Positions 8,059 through 18,083 of a stretch of DNA of 64,000 nucleotides are shown here, piece after piece (position 1 is the stretch's first letter; each line of letters begins with the position of its first letter). Origin of the DNA: an uncultured Ruminococcus sp. (GTDB taxonomy: Bacteria > Bacillota > Clostridia > Oscillospirales > Ruminococcaceae); assembly GCF_947301925.1 (NCBI RefSeq), contig NZ_CAMYUE010000006.1, positions 91,973 through 155,972 on the forward strand, read 5' to 3'. The notes beneath the pieces were generated by a model. That model did not search any database, was not told the DNA's origin, and saw nothing but the letters and a program-made list of their open reading frames with translations. The position numbers and the translations under genes were made by a program.

Positions 8059-8068
8059 CACCACCGTT

Positions 8069-8098
8069 ATTATATCATGTTTTGCGGCTCCTTTGCAA
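8069..8098 (-). promoter_or_regulatory. Probable promoter of the Sfp-type gene
   Basis: Minus strand TTGCAA (8098-8093), 18-bp spacer, TATAAT (8074-8069). Confidence 0.6.
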
Positions 8099-8208
8099 CA
8101 GGAAATGACAAATGTCACTGCGGAAATGACAGAATACATCTTCATTAATGTGCATTATAGTGCTATTATGTATGCAGAGAGATCCTGCGTGTGTATAGGA
8201 GGAGATCT

Positions 8209-8430
8209 ATGGAGAATATCAGGATAGCTTTATTTATAGCCCTGCCGTTTATCATAATGTGCATTATCGGCGGAATCGTCATGTTTACGTCAAAGGACAG
8301 GAAGGAAGATAAACAGGGGACGGGGCTTTTTCTGACAGGACTTGTTCTGAGTCTGCTGGTGATATCGGTGGTCGTATCAACGCTGAATGATATAGATTCC
8401 TGCTGCACCGGGATAGGCGCTATGGGCTGA
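8209..8430 (+). CDS. Small protein with two membrane spans
   Basis: 73 residues from ATG 8209, preceded by ATAGGAGGAGATCT. Two hydrophobic segments (about residues 7-25 and 40-60) flank a charged loop (SKDRKEDKQG); the C-terminus has adjacent cysteines. No family is recognised and the role is unknown. Confidence 0.7.
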   Translation: MENIRIALFIALPFIIMCIIGGIVMFTSKDRKEDKQGTGLFLTGLVLSLLVISVVVSTLNDIDSCCTGIGAMG

Positions 8431-8445
8431 ATTTATCGTTATCTC

Positions 8446-8474
8446 TTGATTTACCGCCTGTCGGGTGCTATAAT
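8446..8474 (+). promoter_or_regulatory. Promoter of membrane protein at 8503
   Basis: TTGATT (8446-8451), 17-bp spacer, TATAAT (8469-8474). Confidence 0.7.
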
Positions 8475-8502
8475 ATAAACACATCATAAAGGAGGGACGG
8501 CT

Positions 8503-9015
8503 ATGGAGCATATACTTGTTCTTGCAGGTGCGGCAGTTATAATTGCCCTTGCGGTTTTTCTGTCAAAGCTGACCAAGGGAACGGCGCAGACGGTAAATAC
8601 CGCGGCAGACGTTCACAGATACAGGAACGGCGGACACCGCCGCACAGGCAGAGAGCCGGAGCTGTGGCACTACGCCGACGGCGGCACGGGTCTGGCGCTG
8701 AAATACACTATAGACGGCGAGGAGGTCAAGGGCGTTCTTGACCGCGGATTCACCTTCAGCGAGGAGGAGCTGCGCTCCATGGCGGAGGCGGGGGAGGATA
8801 TAGATATCATCACCGATCCCGACAATCCGAAGCGGTTCTGCCTTGCAAGGGAGTTTTATTCCTCGGGGCACAGCGAGAGATTTCTGGCTGAGCACAGAAA
8901 GACGGTCGGCAGCGTTAAAATGACCTGGTTCAACGTAAAGGCCGTCATCTTCTTTGCGGAGCTGGCAGTGGGAGCGTTCCTGGTATTCAGCTTTCTGGCA
9001 ATGTTTGCGAAATGA
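8503..9015 (+). CDS. Membrane protein with central DUF3592-like region
   Basis: 170 residues. Membrane spans lie at the N-terminus (about 4-22) and C-terminus (about 145-168). The soluble middle resembles DUF3592-type proteins: LKYTIDGEEVKGVLDRGFTF, then DIITDPDNPKRFCL, like the V-x-Y-D-P-x-N-P pattern of that family. Function unknown. Start has AAAGGAGGGACGGCT upstream and the gene has its own promoter. Confidence 0.75.
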   Translation: MEHILVLAGAAVIIALAVFLSKLTKGTAQTVNTAADVHRYRNGGHRRTGREPELWHYADGGTGLALKYTIDGEEVKGVLDRGFTFSEEELRSMAEAGEDIDIITDPDNPKRFCLAREFYSSGHSERFLAEHRKTVGSVKMTWFNVKAVIFFAELAVGAFLVFSFLAMFAK

Positions 9016-9114
9016 TACGCAGCTGCCGCGGAGAAGCTGCGTTGCAAGGATAATATATCCTTAAAAACGCCTTATTCATCTGCGGAAAAGTGCGAAAAAA
9101 TGACATTATTGACG

Positions 9115-9139
9115 AAATAGCGGACTCTGTCCGCTATTT
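9115..9139. other. Perfect 11-bp hairpin upstream of secA promoter
   Basis: AAATAGCGGAC (9115-9125) pairs perfectly with 9129-9139 around a TCT loop. No strong T run follows on the + strand. It may end transcription from the left or act as a regulatory element; it lies 14 bp before the secA -35 box. Confidence 0.6.
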
Positions 9140-9152
9140 GTCATCATAGGTA

Positions 9153-9181
9153 TTGACAAACAAATACGTTTGTTGTACAAT
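9153..9181 (+). promoter_or_regulatory. Promoter of secA
   Basis: TTGACA (9153-9158), 17-bp spacer, TACAAT (9176-9181). The spacer holds CAAATACGTTTG, an imperfect dyad. Confidence 0.8.
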
Positions 9182-9250
9182 ATATTATGTGTATTTATAC
9201 AATGTATCAGACTCACACTATAATTAAGATTGTAAAGGCGGAAAACTAAA

Positions 9251-12013
9251 ATGGGTTTATTCAAAAACATTTTCGGTTCTAATGCTTACTCCAACCGCGA
9301 GCTGAAGCGCATAGAGCCTATAAAGAATAAAGTACTCGAGCTGGATGAGGAATATCAGGAGCTCTCCGACGCTGAACTGAAGGCAAAGACTGCCGAATTC
9401 AAGGAGAGACTGGAGGACGGCGAGACCCTCGACGATATCCTCCCCGAGGCTCTTGCAACTGTAAGAGAAGCAGCATGGCGTGTCCTCGAGAAGAAGCCCT
9501 ATCCCGTACAGATCATCGGTGCTATCGTTCTTCATCAGGGACGTATCGCCGAAATGAAGACCGGTGAAGGTAAAACTCTCGTTGCCTGCGTAGCTTCATA
9601 CCTCAACGCACTTTCGGGTCTCGGCGTTCACGTCGTTACCGTTAACGATTACCTTGCAAAGACTCAGGCAGAGGAAATGGGCAAGGTGCTCCGCTGGCTG
9701 GGACTTACCGTAGGATGTATCCTCCACGGCCTCAACAACGACCAGCGCCGTGCAGCTTACAACTGCGACGTTACATACGCTACAAATAACGAGCTGGGCT
9801 TCGATTACCTCCGTGACAACATGGTAACTCACAAGGAGGAGCGCGTTCAGCGTGCCCCAAACTTCGCTATCGTGGACGAGGTGGACTCCATCCTCATCGA
9901 TGAGGCCCGTACTCCTCTTATCATTTCCGGACGCGGCGACAAGTCCACAGACCTCTATGCTATCGTTGACCGCTTCGCAAAGACACTTACTCCTACCACA
10001 GTCGTTGAAATGGACGACAAGCAGGATCAGGACGCTCTCAACGAGGACGCCGACTACATCATCGACGAAAAGGCCAAGACCGCTACTATCACTCAGCGCG
10101 GCGTTAAGAAGGCAGAGCAGGCGTTCAGAGTCGAGAACCTTATGGATTCCGAGAACATGACCCTTCTCCACCACATAAATCAGGCTATCAAGGCCAACGG
10201 CGTAATGAAGAACGATATCGACTACGTTGTCAAGGACGGCGAGATCATCATCGTTGACGAGTTCACAGGCCGTCTCATGATGGGACGTCGATTCAACGAC
10301 GGTCTCCATCAGGCTATCGAGGCCAAGGAAGGCGTTAAGATCAAGAGCGAGTCAAAGACTCTGGCTACCATCACTTTCCAGAACTTCTTCCGTCTGTATA
10401 CAAAGCTGTCGGGTATGACAGGTACGGCTATGACCGAAGAGGACGAGTTCAAGGAGATCTACAAGCTGGACGTTATCGCTGTTCCCACCAATAAGCCCGT
10501 TATCCGTATCGATCACAACGATCAGGTATATACCACCGAAAAGGGCAAGTATTCCGCTATCATAGACAAGATCATCGAGTGCCACGAGAAAGGACAGCCT
10601 ATCCTCGTCGGTACCGTATCCATCGAGAAGTCGGAGCTCCTCTCCGCTATGCTCAAGAGAAAGGGCATCAAGCATGAGGTGCTCAACGCTAAGCACCACG
10701 CAAAGGAAGCCGAGATCGTCGCTCAGGCAGGTAAGTACGGCGCCGTTACCATCGCTACCAACATGGCAGGACGTGGTACCGATATCATGCTGGGCGGTAA
10801 CGCAGAGTTCCTTGCAAGAGCAGAGCTGAGAAAGCGCGAGATCCCCGAGGAGATCATCACAGAGGCTATCGGCTTCGCCGATACCGAGGACGAGGAGATC
10901 CTGGCGGCAAGAAAGCTCTACCGCGAGCTTTACGATAAGTACAACGCAGAGGTAAAGGAAAAGGCTGTTGCCGTCAAGGAGGCAGGCGGACTTTATATCC
11001 TCGGTACAGAGCGTCATGAGTCACGCCGTATCGACAACCAGCTCCGCGGACGTTCAGGACGTCAGGGCGACGAGGGCGAAAGCTGCTTCTTCCTTTCCGT
11101 AGAGGATAACCTCATGCGTATCTTCGCAGGCGACCGCCTCGAGAACCTTATGAAGACCCTCAACGTTGACGAGGAGACCCCCATCGAGAGCAAGATGCTC
11201 ACAAGAATCATCGAGTCCTCACAGAAGAAGGTGGAGGGACAGAACTTCAGCATAAGAAAGAACGTCCTCAACTACGACGACGTTATGAATACACAGCGTG
11301 AGATCATCTACAAGCAGAGATCACAGGTGCTTGACGGAGAGGACCTCCACGAGAGCATCCTCAAGATGTCAGAGGATCTTATCAACAGCACGGTTGACAC
11401 CTATCTCGTTGATGACGAGGTCAAGGACGACTGGAACCTTGTTGGTCTCAAGGAGCACTTCATGGGCTGGCTCATCGGTCCCGACGACCTCAACTACGAC
11501 GAGGACGACCTGGACGACGTATCCAAGGAGGATATCGTCAACGAACTCAGCACCAAGGCAGGAGAGATCTACGAGGCCAAGGAAGCAGAATACGGCTCAG
11601 AGGTTATGCGTGAGCTGGAGAGAGTTATCCTCCTGAAGGTAGTAGATACCAAGTGGATGGCTCATATCGACGACATGGAAGAGCTGAAGAAGGGTATCGG
11701 ACTCCGCTCCTACGGCCAGAAGAACCCCGTTATCGAGTACCGTTACGAGGGCTTCGAGATGTTCGACGCTATGGTCGAGTCTATCCGTGAGGATACTATC
11801 CGTATGCTCCTTACTGTCAAGCTCCAGAAGAACGAAGCTCCCGAGCGTGAGCAGGTAGCCAAGCCCGATGCACCCAATGCAGGCGCAGGTGACGGAAGCT
11901 TCACAGACGAGCCTGTACGCTCAAAGAAAATAGGCGATAACGATCCGTGCCCATGCGGAAGCGGCAAGAAGTATAAGAAGTGCTGCAAGGCTAAGGATAT
12001 GGCGAATAAGTAA
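9251..12013 (+). CDS. secA: Preprotein translocase ATPase SecA
   Basis: 920 residues, close to typical SecA. It is the ATP-driven motor pushing unfolded preproteins through SecYEG. Seen are the Walker [12 protein letters not shown] (about residues 101-111), [19 protein letters not shown], the [14 protein letters not shown] [33 protein letters not shown], and the C-terminal zinc-binding [13 protein letters not shown]. The start follows AAAGGCGG and about 60 bp of leader. It stands alone between its promoter and a terminator. The many exported proteins in this window would depend on it. Confidence 0.99.
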   Translation: MGLFKNIFGSNAYSNRELKRIEPIKNKVLELDEEYQELSDAELKAKTAEFKERLEDGETLDDILPEALATVREAAWRVLEKKPYPVQIIGAIVLHQGRIAEMKTGEGKTLVACVASYLNALSGLGVHVVTVNDYLAKTQAEEMGKVLRWLGLTVGCILHGLNNDQRRAAYNCDVTYATNNELGFDYLRDNMVTHKEERVQRAPNFAIVDEVDSILIDEARTPLIISGRGDKSTDLYAIVDRFAKTLTPTTVVEMDDKQDQDALNEDADYIIDEKAKTATITQRGVKKAEQAFRVENLMDSENMTLLHHINQAIKANGVMKNDIDYVVKDGEIIIVDEFTGRLMMGRRFNDGLHQAIEAKEGVKIKSESKTLATITFQNFFRLYTKLSGMTGTAMTEEDEFKEIYKLDVIAVPTNKPVIRIDHNDQVYTTEKGKYSAIIDKIIECHEKGQPILVGTVSIEKSELLSAMLKRKGIKHEVLNAKHHAKEAEIVAQAGKYGAVTIATNMAGRGTDIMLGGNAEFLARAELRKREIPEEIITEAIGFADTEDEEILAARKLYRELYDKYNAEVKEKAVAVKEAGGLYILGTERHESRRIDNQLRGRSGRQGDEGESCFFLSVEDNLMRIFAGDRLENLMKTLNVDEETPIESKMLTRIIESSQKKVEGQNFSIRKNVLNYDDVMNTQREIIYKQRSQVLDGEDLHESILKMSEDLINSTVDTYLVDDEVKDDWNLVGLKEHFMGWLIGPDDLNYDEDDLDDVSKEDIVNELSTKAGEIYEAKEAEYGSEVMRELERVILLKVVDTKWMAHIDDMEELKKGIGLRSYGQKNPVIEYRYEGFEMFDAMVESIREDTIRMLLTVKLQKNEAPEREQVAKPDAPNAGAGDGSFTDEPVRSKKIGDNDPCPCGSGKKYKKCCKAKDMANK

Positions 12014-12022
12014 TATTCACAC

Positions 12023-12045
12023 AGGGGCGGATCCGCGCCCCTTTT
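12023..12045 (+). terminator. Terminator after secA
   Basis: AGGGGCG (12023-12029) pairs with CGCCCCT (12036-12042), followed by four Ts; moderate strength. Confidence 0.75.
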
Positions 12046-12118
12046 GTGCATTACCGCCTGAAAGAACGGCACAGAAGGCTTTTTTACAGAGAAAAGAAAG
12101 GTTTTATGAGGTGACAAT

Positions 12119-13093
12119 ATGAAAAAGTTTGTTTTTCCCGTATTGATGCTCGCGCTTCTTGCGGGCTGCGGAAAGGTAAGCGACGCCTCCGGCGTTGAGA
12201 GCCGTATAAACATCGTTTCGGGTACCGTTGAGGGTACTACCCGCGACATCTCGACTACGGATACAGAGGTCACTACCGACGAAACATCCACCAAGAACGG
12301 CACTACTACCACCACAAAGACCGCAGGAGAAAAGGTATCGGGTTCTACTACCACCACCAAGAAGACCCGCGTACAGCCTGCCACAAGAGCTTCGGGCGGC
12401 GGCGGAGGTACCCGCGGTACCACAAGAGCTGTGCCCACCGCTCCAAGGACTACCACTACCGCACCACAGCCTACATCACAGACACCTACCATAGACCCGA
12501 AGGACTACAGCTCTATTTCCTTTGCACTGAATGAGAGCGCCAATGAGATAGACGTAACAAGGAACGGCGTCACAAACTCCATACAGGTGCTGAAGGACGT
12601 TGACCTGACAGACATAAGGAACGCTATGTCCAATGATTCATCAAAGACCATAAACGACTTCATCGTAAGGAACAACGATTTCGACTTTGACGGCTATCCC
12701 GATCTCTTTATCATAGAGAAGCCCGATGACCTCAATAAGACGGGAAAGTTCTACCGCTATGATCCCACAAAGGGCATATATTCGTCATGGAGCGAGCTCA
12801 ACGGTCTCGGCTTTGACGGCGGCTCACGCGGCTATGAGATAATGCCAAATGCTACCGAAAACAGCCTGACTATCTATGACAAGAAGGATTCTCTCAATTA
12901 TGAGGCCAAGACCTTCTCATGGAATGAGTACAATCTGCTGGTTCTGAGAAAATACGTCAAGCAGTACAACGACGGCGAGCTCATAGATACGGTCCTGTAT
13001 GACGAGAACGGCCTTGAGACTCTCAGGGAGACCAGAGACAGCCAGGGCAATCTCATCGGAGGAGAGACTGAGGAGCAGCCTCAGAACGATTAA
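12119..13093 (+). CDS. Lipoprotein with Thr-rich linker and DxDG motif domain (first of three)
   Basis: 324 residues. A lipoprotein signal ends in LALLAGC, so Cys17 is the predicted lipidation site. Residues about 35-125 are a Thr-rich, Gly-containing linker. The folded C-terminal part carries NDFDFDGYPDLFI, a calcium-type DxDGxxD loop as in FG-GAP/VCBS-like repeats, and a C-terminal segment rich in DTVLYDENG-type turns. The next two genes share this layout, so they form a tandem family. Start ATG 12119 follows GAGGTGACAAT. Function unknown; surface binding is inferred. Confidence 0.8.
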   Translation: MKKFVFPVLMLALLAGCGKVSDASGVESRINIVSGTVEGTTRDISTTDTEVTTDETSTKNGTTTTTKTAGEKVSGSTTTTKKTRVQPATRASGGGGGTRGTTRAVPTAPRTTTTAPQPTSQTPTIDPKDYSSISFALNESANEIDVTRNGVTNSIQVLKDVDLTDIRNAMSNDSSKTINDFIVRNNDFDFDGYPDLFIIEKPDDLNKTGKFYRYDPTKGIYSSWSELNGLGFDGGSRGYEIMPNATENSLTIYDKKDSLNYEAKTFSWNEYNLLVLRKYVKQYNDGELIDTVLYDENGLETLRETRDSQGNLIGGETEEQPQND

Positions 13094-13126
13094 TAACAGG
13101 ATATGCTCACGGCTGAGCGGATATAC

Positions 13127-13157
13127 AGGGGCTGTGCCGATAACGGCGCAGCCCCTT
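13127..13157 (+). terminator. Hairpin terminator between first and second lipoprotein genes
   Basis: AGGGGCTG-GCCG pairs with CGGC-GCAGCCCCT with one bulged T and an ATAA loop; only two Ts follow, so termination may be partial. Confidence 0.6.
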
Positions 13158-13185
13158 GTCACAGCAGGAAAGGAACAAACGCAAT

Positions 13186-14442
13186 ATGAACATGAAGCAT
13201 TTCATCATACCAATCATCAGCGCTGCACTGCTTTCAGGCTGCTCGCAAGGAGCAAAGAGCTCAGTGCCCTCCGAACCGGAGACAACTGCCGCTGCGGCGA
13301 CTTCAACTGAGCCCACCACCACAAAACCCATAGTCACCATAGCTTCACCGACGAGGAGAAAGGACGAGACCGTCCACTTCACGGTGGGAGTTCAGGGCAG
13401 CAGTGTCACGGTGCTACGCGGAGGAAGCGCCGTCGGCGTGATCGAGGCTGACGTACAGCTTGCGGGGCCGGAGGACGTTGTTATCGGGGACTTCAATTTT
13501 GACGGCTATGACGACCTGTTCATTTATGATGATGTATACACGGGAGCTTACTGGCTCTGTGTCCCCGATACCATGGAGTTCACACGGTCTGAGGCAATGG
13601 CTCTTGCGGACGGAAAGGCCCTGCTCATGGACGCGGACAGCTCCTCCCGCACCCTTACCATGAAGCATAATGTCGGTTACGGCAGCTGTGAGACTGTATA
13701 CAGGTGGCAGGACGATGTGCTTGTGCCTGTGAGCTGCATTTGTGAATACACAAAAGGCTATGGTGACGACGCGGAAAGTCTGGTTGACGTCTTGGAGTTC
13801 GACGAAAAAGGCCGCAGGATCATCACCGAGAGAAGGCATATCAATTACAACACAGGCGCCTGCTTCAGGACAGAGACAGATGTGCCGTACCTCTGCACCA
13901 CTGACAGCTCCGTGGACTATATGAAGGGACGGGAGCTTATACAGTCCATTGATGTGACGGGGCTGCCACAGCTCTATGACAGGATAAAGCAGAACGGAAA
14001 AGCCAAATATCTTCCGTATAGCAGCAACAACCTGAGTGACAGTGCCGATGTGCTCCTGCTCGAAGAAGACTATGACTTTGACGGGCATAATGACCTGCGG
14101 ATACAGACGGATTCAGTGCTTGCAGGGGGCGATGACAAATATGTTTATTACCGCTATGACGAGGCTGCGGACAGATATACGGAGTGGCAGGAGCTCAATG
14201 AACTGGGCGCAGTTGCGGCCGATCCTTACAAAAAGGAGCTGTCATACTATGACAAGCTTACCCTTGACGAGGACCACAACTGCTATATCTTCATATGGGA
14301 TGACGGAAAGCTTCGCCTGACAAAGCGCACATTTTATCACGGTGACAGCAATCAGTGTGATACATATGAGTATGATGAAGACGGAAACGAGCATTTTGTC
14401 CGTTCGGGTATCTACATAAAGGATAATTTCGATAAAGAATAA
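13186..14442 (+). CDS. Lipoprotein with two DxDG repeats (second of three)
   Basis: 418 residues from ATG 13186, with AGGAAAGGA upstream. Lipobox SAALLSGC places the lipidated Cys near residue 19. After a short Thr/Ala linker there are two related halves: GDFNFDGYDDLFIYDD near residue 100 and EEDYDFDGHNDLRIQTD near residue 300, each followed by an aromatic segment (YYRYDEAADRY). The third gene shares the same architecture and phrases such as TDSSVDYMKG, so they are duplicates. Probably calcium-stabilised surface domains; ligand unknown. Confidence 0.8.
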   Translation: MNMKHFIIPIISAALLSGCSQGAKSSVPSEPETTAAAATSTEPTTTKPIVTIASPTRRKDETVHFTVGVQGSSVTVLRGGSAVGVIEADVQLAGPEDVVIGDFNFDGYDDLFIYDDVYTGAYWLCVPDTMEFTRSEAMALADGKALLMDADSSSRTLTMKHNVGYGSCETVYRWQDDVLVPVSCICEYTKGYGDDAESLVDVLEFDEKGRRIITERRHINYNTGACFRTETDVPYLCTTDSSVDYMKGRELIQSIDVTGLPQLYDRIKQNGKAKYLPYSSNNLSDSADVLLLEEDYDFDGHNDLRIQTDSVLAGGDDKYVYYRYDEAADRYTEWQELNELGAVAADPYKKELSYYDKLTLDEDHNCYIFIWDDGKLRLTKRTFYHGDSNQCDTYEYDEDGNEHFVRSGIYIKDNFDKE

Positions 14443-14455
14443 GAAAGGGTTTGCC

Positions 14456-15673
14456 ATGAGACAGGAAAAGATATTATTATTGCTTGCGGGCAGTCTGCTG
14501 CTTGCAGGCTGTTCAGACAATAACGACTTGTCTGTGAGTATTTCAGAGCCTCCCACAGAGGCGGCTGAAACCACTGCTGCCGTGGAGAGTGCAGAGGACT
14601 TCAGGCTCTCGGCTAACGAGAGAGGCGCCACCATGCTCATCAACGGAGAGCCCGCAGGCAGTGTGGAATTTGATATTCCTCTCAGGGACGGAAAAAGCGT
14701 TCTGTCCGTGGATATCAATTTTGACGGCTATGACGATATTTTTGCCTGTCTGGACTACTACATGGCGGACTGCTGGGTATACGACCGTGAGGCAAAGGGC
14801 TTTGTCAAGGCGGGAGAAGCTCTTCCCATGGCCTTTGCCTACGATAAATTCAACATTCAGAGCATCACTTATGAAACGGACAAGAACGAAAAGACCGTCA
14901 CCGTGACTCAGAACGACAATTCAAATGAGGGAAGCACCGTATACAAATGGCAGGGAGACAAACTTGTCCCGCTCAGCATGAGCACACGCTATTACACTGA
15001 TGAGGGCGGCCCCTTTGTTGACAGATATTCATTTGACGATAAATGGCGGAAGGTGCTTGAAGAAAGGCAGCGTATCGACTATTCCACAGGCGAATGTATA
15101 AAGACCGAAAAGAATATTGAGTATTTCCGCGTGACAGACAGCTCCGTTGACTATATGAAGGGGGCAGAGCTGCTCCAGAGCATAGAGGTAAGCGGACTGC
15201 CCGAGGTGTGCGGCAGGATACTCGCAAGAGATGAGAGTATAAAGTATATGATCATAGGGCGGTACCATATGGCTGTTCCCGAGGACTATATCCTCTGTGA
15301 GGACGACTTCGACTTTGACGGTCACGGCGATCTGGCCATATATACAGGCTGTTCAGGGGAAAGCGGCGAGAAGAATCTTTACTACCGCTATGACAGCGCA
15401 AGCGGAAGCTATATCCCGTGGGAGGAGCTGAACAGGTTCGGTGAATATCAGCTCTTTATCATGGAGGACTCTGAGGAGATCGCTTACTATGACGATTTCT
15501 CAACTGATAAGGAGAACGATATGTATATACTGACCTGGACCGGCGGCAGCCTGAAGCTCAGCCAGAGAAGGCATTATACAAAGCAAAGAGGAATGTATAA
15601 GCTCTATGAGTATGACGCGCAGGGCAATGAGAGCTATGTGAAGGACGTAGTGCTTCCCACAGGCACATACTGA
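14456..15673 (+). CDS. Lipoprotein with two DxDG repeats (third of three)
   Basis: 405 residues; lipobox SLLLAGC, Cys19 lipidated. Repeats of the same kind as the preceding protein: DINFDGYDDIFACLDYY and DDFDFDGHGDLAIYTG, with VTDSSVDYMKGAELLQSI shared almost word for word with its neighbour. It starts 13 bp after the previous stop, so both are one transcript. Function unknown. Confidence 0.8.
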   Translation: MRQEKILLLLAGSLLLAGCSDNNDLSVSISEPPTEAAETTAAVESAEDFRLSANERGATMLINGEPAGSVEFDIPLRDGKSVLSVDINFDGYDDIFACLDYYMADCWVYDREAKGFVKAGEALPMAFAYDKFNIQSITYETDKNEKTVTVTQNDNSNEGSTVYKWQGDKLVPLSMSTRYYTDEGGPFVDRYSFDDKWRKVLEERQRIDYSTGECIKTEKNIEYFRVTDSSVDYMKGAELLQSIEVSGLPEVCGRILARDESIKYMIIGRYHMAVPEDYILCEDDFDFDGHGDLAIYTGCSGESGEKNLYYRYDSASGSYIPWEELNRFGEYQLFIMEDSEEIAYYDDFSTDKENDMYILTWTGGSLKLSQRRHYTKQRGMYKLYEYDAQGNESYVKDVVLPTGTY

Positions 15674-15711
15674 GGCTTCGGGACTATAAATACTATTCGG
15701 GAGATATTATT

Positions 15712-16479
15712 ATGAGCGGATACAGTGCGTTTGCCCGTTATTATGACGAGCTCACCGCAAATATAGACTACAGGAAGAGGGGAGAGTTCTTCCACAGCAT
15801 CATACAGCGGTTCAAGACCACAAAGGAGAATATCCTCCTTGATCTTGCCTGCGGTACGGGAAGCATATCCGAGGTCATGGCAGGTCTGGGCTACGACGTC
15901 ATCGGCGTGGACAACTCCGACGAGATGCTGGGCATAGCCCTTGACAAGAAGTTCGACAGCGGACTGGCTATACAGTATCTGTGTCAGGATATGCGCAGGC
16001 TGGATATGTTCGGCACGGTGGATATCACCATATGCGCTCTTGACAGCATAAACCACCTCGCCTCCCTTGACGATGTAAGGAAGGTTTTTGAGAATGTGGC
16101 CTTCTTCTCCGAGCAGGATGGACTCTTTATATTCGACGTGAACACCCCATACAAGCACAGGGAAGTGCTGGCGAACAATACCTTCACCTATGAGACCGAC
16201 AATGTGTACTGCGTATGGGAGAACACTCTCGATCCCGATACCCTTGAGGTAAAGATGCAGCTGGAGTTCTTCGAGCGCGAGGAAAACGGTCTTTATTCAC
16301 GAAGCTCGGACAGCTTTTCGGAAAAGGCCTACAGCGAGGCGGATATCGAGAGGCTCCTTGCGGAATGCGACTTTGAGGTGCTGGGGAAATACGCCGAGGA
16401 CAGCTTCGAGCCCCCCGCTGAGGATCAGCAGCGCATAGTCTATGCCGCAAGATGTATCAGAAGCGGCCAGAAATATTGA
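15712..16479 (+). CDS. Class I SAM-dependent methyltransferase
   Basis: 255 residues. Motif I is LLDLACGTGS (Asp44-Gly50), followed by VIGVDNSDEML (motif II acidic residue) and DITICALDSINHL (motif IV). The N-terminus (YSAFARYYDELTANIDY) is typical of the small-molecule/cyclopropane-like class I family common in Firmicutes. The substrate cannot be told. It begins a tight run with hslO (13 bp) and the HAD gene (9 bp). Confidence 0.85.
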   Translation: MSGYSAFARYYDELTANIDYRKRGEFFHSIIQRFKTTKENILLDLACGTGSISEVMAGLGYDVIGVDNSDEMLGIALDKKFDSGLAIQYLCQDMRRLDMFGTVDITICALDSINHLASLDDVRKVFENVAFFSEQDGLFIFDVNTPYKHREVLANNTFTYETDNVYCVWENTLDPDTLEVKMQLEFFEREENGLYSRSSDSFSEKAYSEADIERLLAECDFEVLGKYAEDSFEPPAEDQQRIVYAARCIRSGQKY

Positions 16480-16492
16480 AAGGATAAGTTGA

Positions 16493-17365
16493 ATGGGTAA
16501 TTTATACAGAGCAATATCTGCGGACGGCTCCGCGTTTGCAGAGGTGCTTGACGCAAAGGACATAGTATCGGAGATAGAGCGTATACACAAGACCTCCGCG
16601 GTAGTGACAGCAGGTCTGGGAAGGCTTACCATTGCCGCTTCACTTATGGGCTATATGCTCAAGGGCGAGGAGGACAGCGTTACCCTCCGTGTGGACGGAG
16701 GCGGTCCTGCGGGACAGCTTGTGGCGGTTGCCGACAGCCGCGGAAACGTAAAGAGCTGCGTGAACAATCCCGTGGTGGAGATACCCCTCAATCCGCAGGG
16801 CAAGCTTGACGTTGGCGGAGCAGTGGGCAGGGACGGCACCCTCTCCGTAGTCAAGGATATGGGACTGAAAGAGCCCTATGTGGGCGTTATCCCTCTTGTT
16901 TCGGGAGAGATAGCCGAGGATATAGCAAGCTATTACGCCACCAGCGAGCAGATACCTACGGTGTGCAGCCTTGGTGTACTGGTAAATCCCGATCTTACCG
17001 TTAAGTCGGCAGGAGGCTTCCTTGTGCAGCTGCTGCCCTTTGCGGACGAGAAGTGCATAGATATCATCGAAAAGAATGTGGCTAAGATACGTCCCGTATC
17101 GGCTATGCTGGACGAGGGCGTAACTCCCGAGGAGATAGCCAATATGCTCCTTGAGGGACTTGAGCCCAATGTCCTTGATACAGCCGCTCCCGTGTACAGG
17201 TGCGATTGCAGCCGTGAGCGCACAGAAAGAGTTCTCATCAGCATAGGAAGGGACGAGCTGAAGGCCATAGCCGATGAGGGCAAGGACACAGCGGTGAGCT
17301 GCCATTTCTGCGGTAAGGAGTACGTTTTTTCTCCCGATGAGATAAGAAAGCTCATGGGCGAATAA
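16493..17365 (+). CDS. hslO: Redox-regulated chaperone Hsp33
   Basis: 290 residues, full length. Hsp33 is held inactive by a zinc centre of four cysteines and becomes a holdase on oxidation and unfolding. The centre is seen as Cys237-x-Cys239 and Cys270-x-x-Cys273. The N-terminal domain has KTSAVVTAGLGRLTIAASLM and GNVKSCVNNPVVEIPLN, as in the family. It lies between the methyltransferase and HAD genes in an operon. Confidence 0.97.
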   Translation: MGNLYRAISADGSAFAEVLDAKDIVSEIERIHKTSAVVTAGLGRLTIAASLMGYMLKGEEDSVTLRVDGGGPAGQLVAVADSRGNVKSCVNNPVVEIPLNPQGKLDVGGAVGRDGTLSVVKDMGLKEPYVGVIPLVSGEIAEDIASYYATSEQIPTVCSLGVLVNPDLTVKSAGGFLVQLLPFADEKCIDIIEKNVAKIRPVSAMLDEGVTPEEIANMLLEGLEPNVLDTAAPVYRCDCSRERTERVLISIGRDELKAIADEGKDTAVSCHFCGKEYVFSPDEIRKLMGE

Positions 17366-17374
17366 GGAGGAGCT

Positions 17375-18040
17375 ATGATAACTGCCATATTTGACCTTGA
17401 CGGCACCATAGCCGATACCATAGCCGATCTGGGCGACGCTGTGAACTGCGGGCTTACGCAGCTGGGCTGTCCTGTCCACGGCTATGAGGCCTACAAGAAG
17501 ATGGTGGGCAACGGCGCAAGAAAACTGTGCGAGAGGGCTCTGCCCGATGACAGAAAGGACATGGCCGAGGAGCTCCACGGCCTTTTCAAGGAGTATTACA
17601 GCTCCCACTATCTGGACAAGACAAGGCTGTACGACGGCATGAAGGAGACGTTGGAAAGGCTTCAGCAGAACGGGGTTTATCTTGCCGTGGCCACAAACAA
17701 GCCCGAGAGCGCAGCGCGGGACATAATTGCGGAGCTTCTGCCCAATATTGATTTTGTCCGTGTGCTGGGCGGCAGGGACGACAGACCCACCAAGCCCGAC
17801 ATTGCTATACTTACCGAGATATTCGCGGCTCTGCCGGACGAGGAGAACCGTGTGTTCATGATAGGCGACAGCAATGTGGACGTTCGGACGGCTAAGAATG
17901 CAGCCATAGAGTGTATCGGCTGCGCATGGGGCTTCCGCGGACGTTCCGAGCTGGAGGCCGAGGGCGCGGACTATATTGCCGAAAAGCCCGGAGATATTTT
18001 CGGTATTATTATGAGATCAGGACTGAATACCGTGAAATAA
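17375..18040 (+). CDS. HAD-superfamily phosphatase, phosphoglycolate phosphatase-like
   Basis: 221 residues. HAD motifs: I FDLDGTIADT (nucleophile Asp7, Asp9), II VATNKP, III lysine near RPTKPD, IV MIGDSNVDVRTAKNA. A helical cap follows motif I. The family hydrolyses small phosphate esters; phosphoglycolate is the usual annotation but is not provable here. The ribosome site TAAGGAGGAGCT overlaps the hslO stop, indicating coupling. Confidence 0.88.
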   Translation: MITAIFDLDGTIADTIADLGDAVNCGLTQLGCPVHGYEAYKKMVGNGARKLCERALPDDRKDMAEELHGLFKEYYSSHYLDKTRLYDGMKETLERLQQNGVYLAVATNKPESAARDIIAELLPNIDFVRVLGGRDDRPTKPDIAILTEIFAALPDEENRVFMIGDSNVDVRTAKNAAIECIGCAWGFRGRSELEAEGADYIAEKPGDIFGIIMRSGLNTVK

Positions 18041-18046
18041 AAGCTC

Positions 18047-18074
18047 AGGGGCGCACAGTGTGCGCCCCTTTTTT
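18047..18074. terminator. Terminator between HAD and GH53 genes
   Basis: Perfect 10-bp stem AGGGGCGCAC (18047-18056) with 18060-18069 and six Ts on the + strand; a minus-strand effect on the convergent GH53 gene is possible. Confidence 0.93.
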
Positions 18075-18083
18075 GCGTGAAAA

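Noticed and set aside
16640..17608. 322-codon minus-strand frame across hslO and the HAD gene
   Set aside because: It crosses two well-supported genes on the other strand and resembles no protein family.
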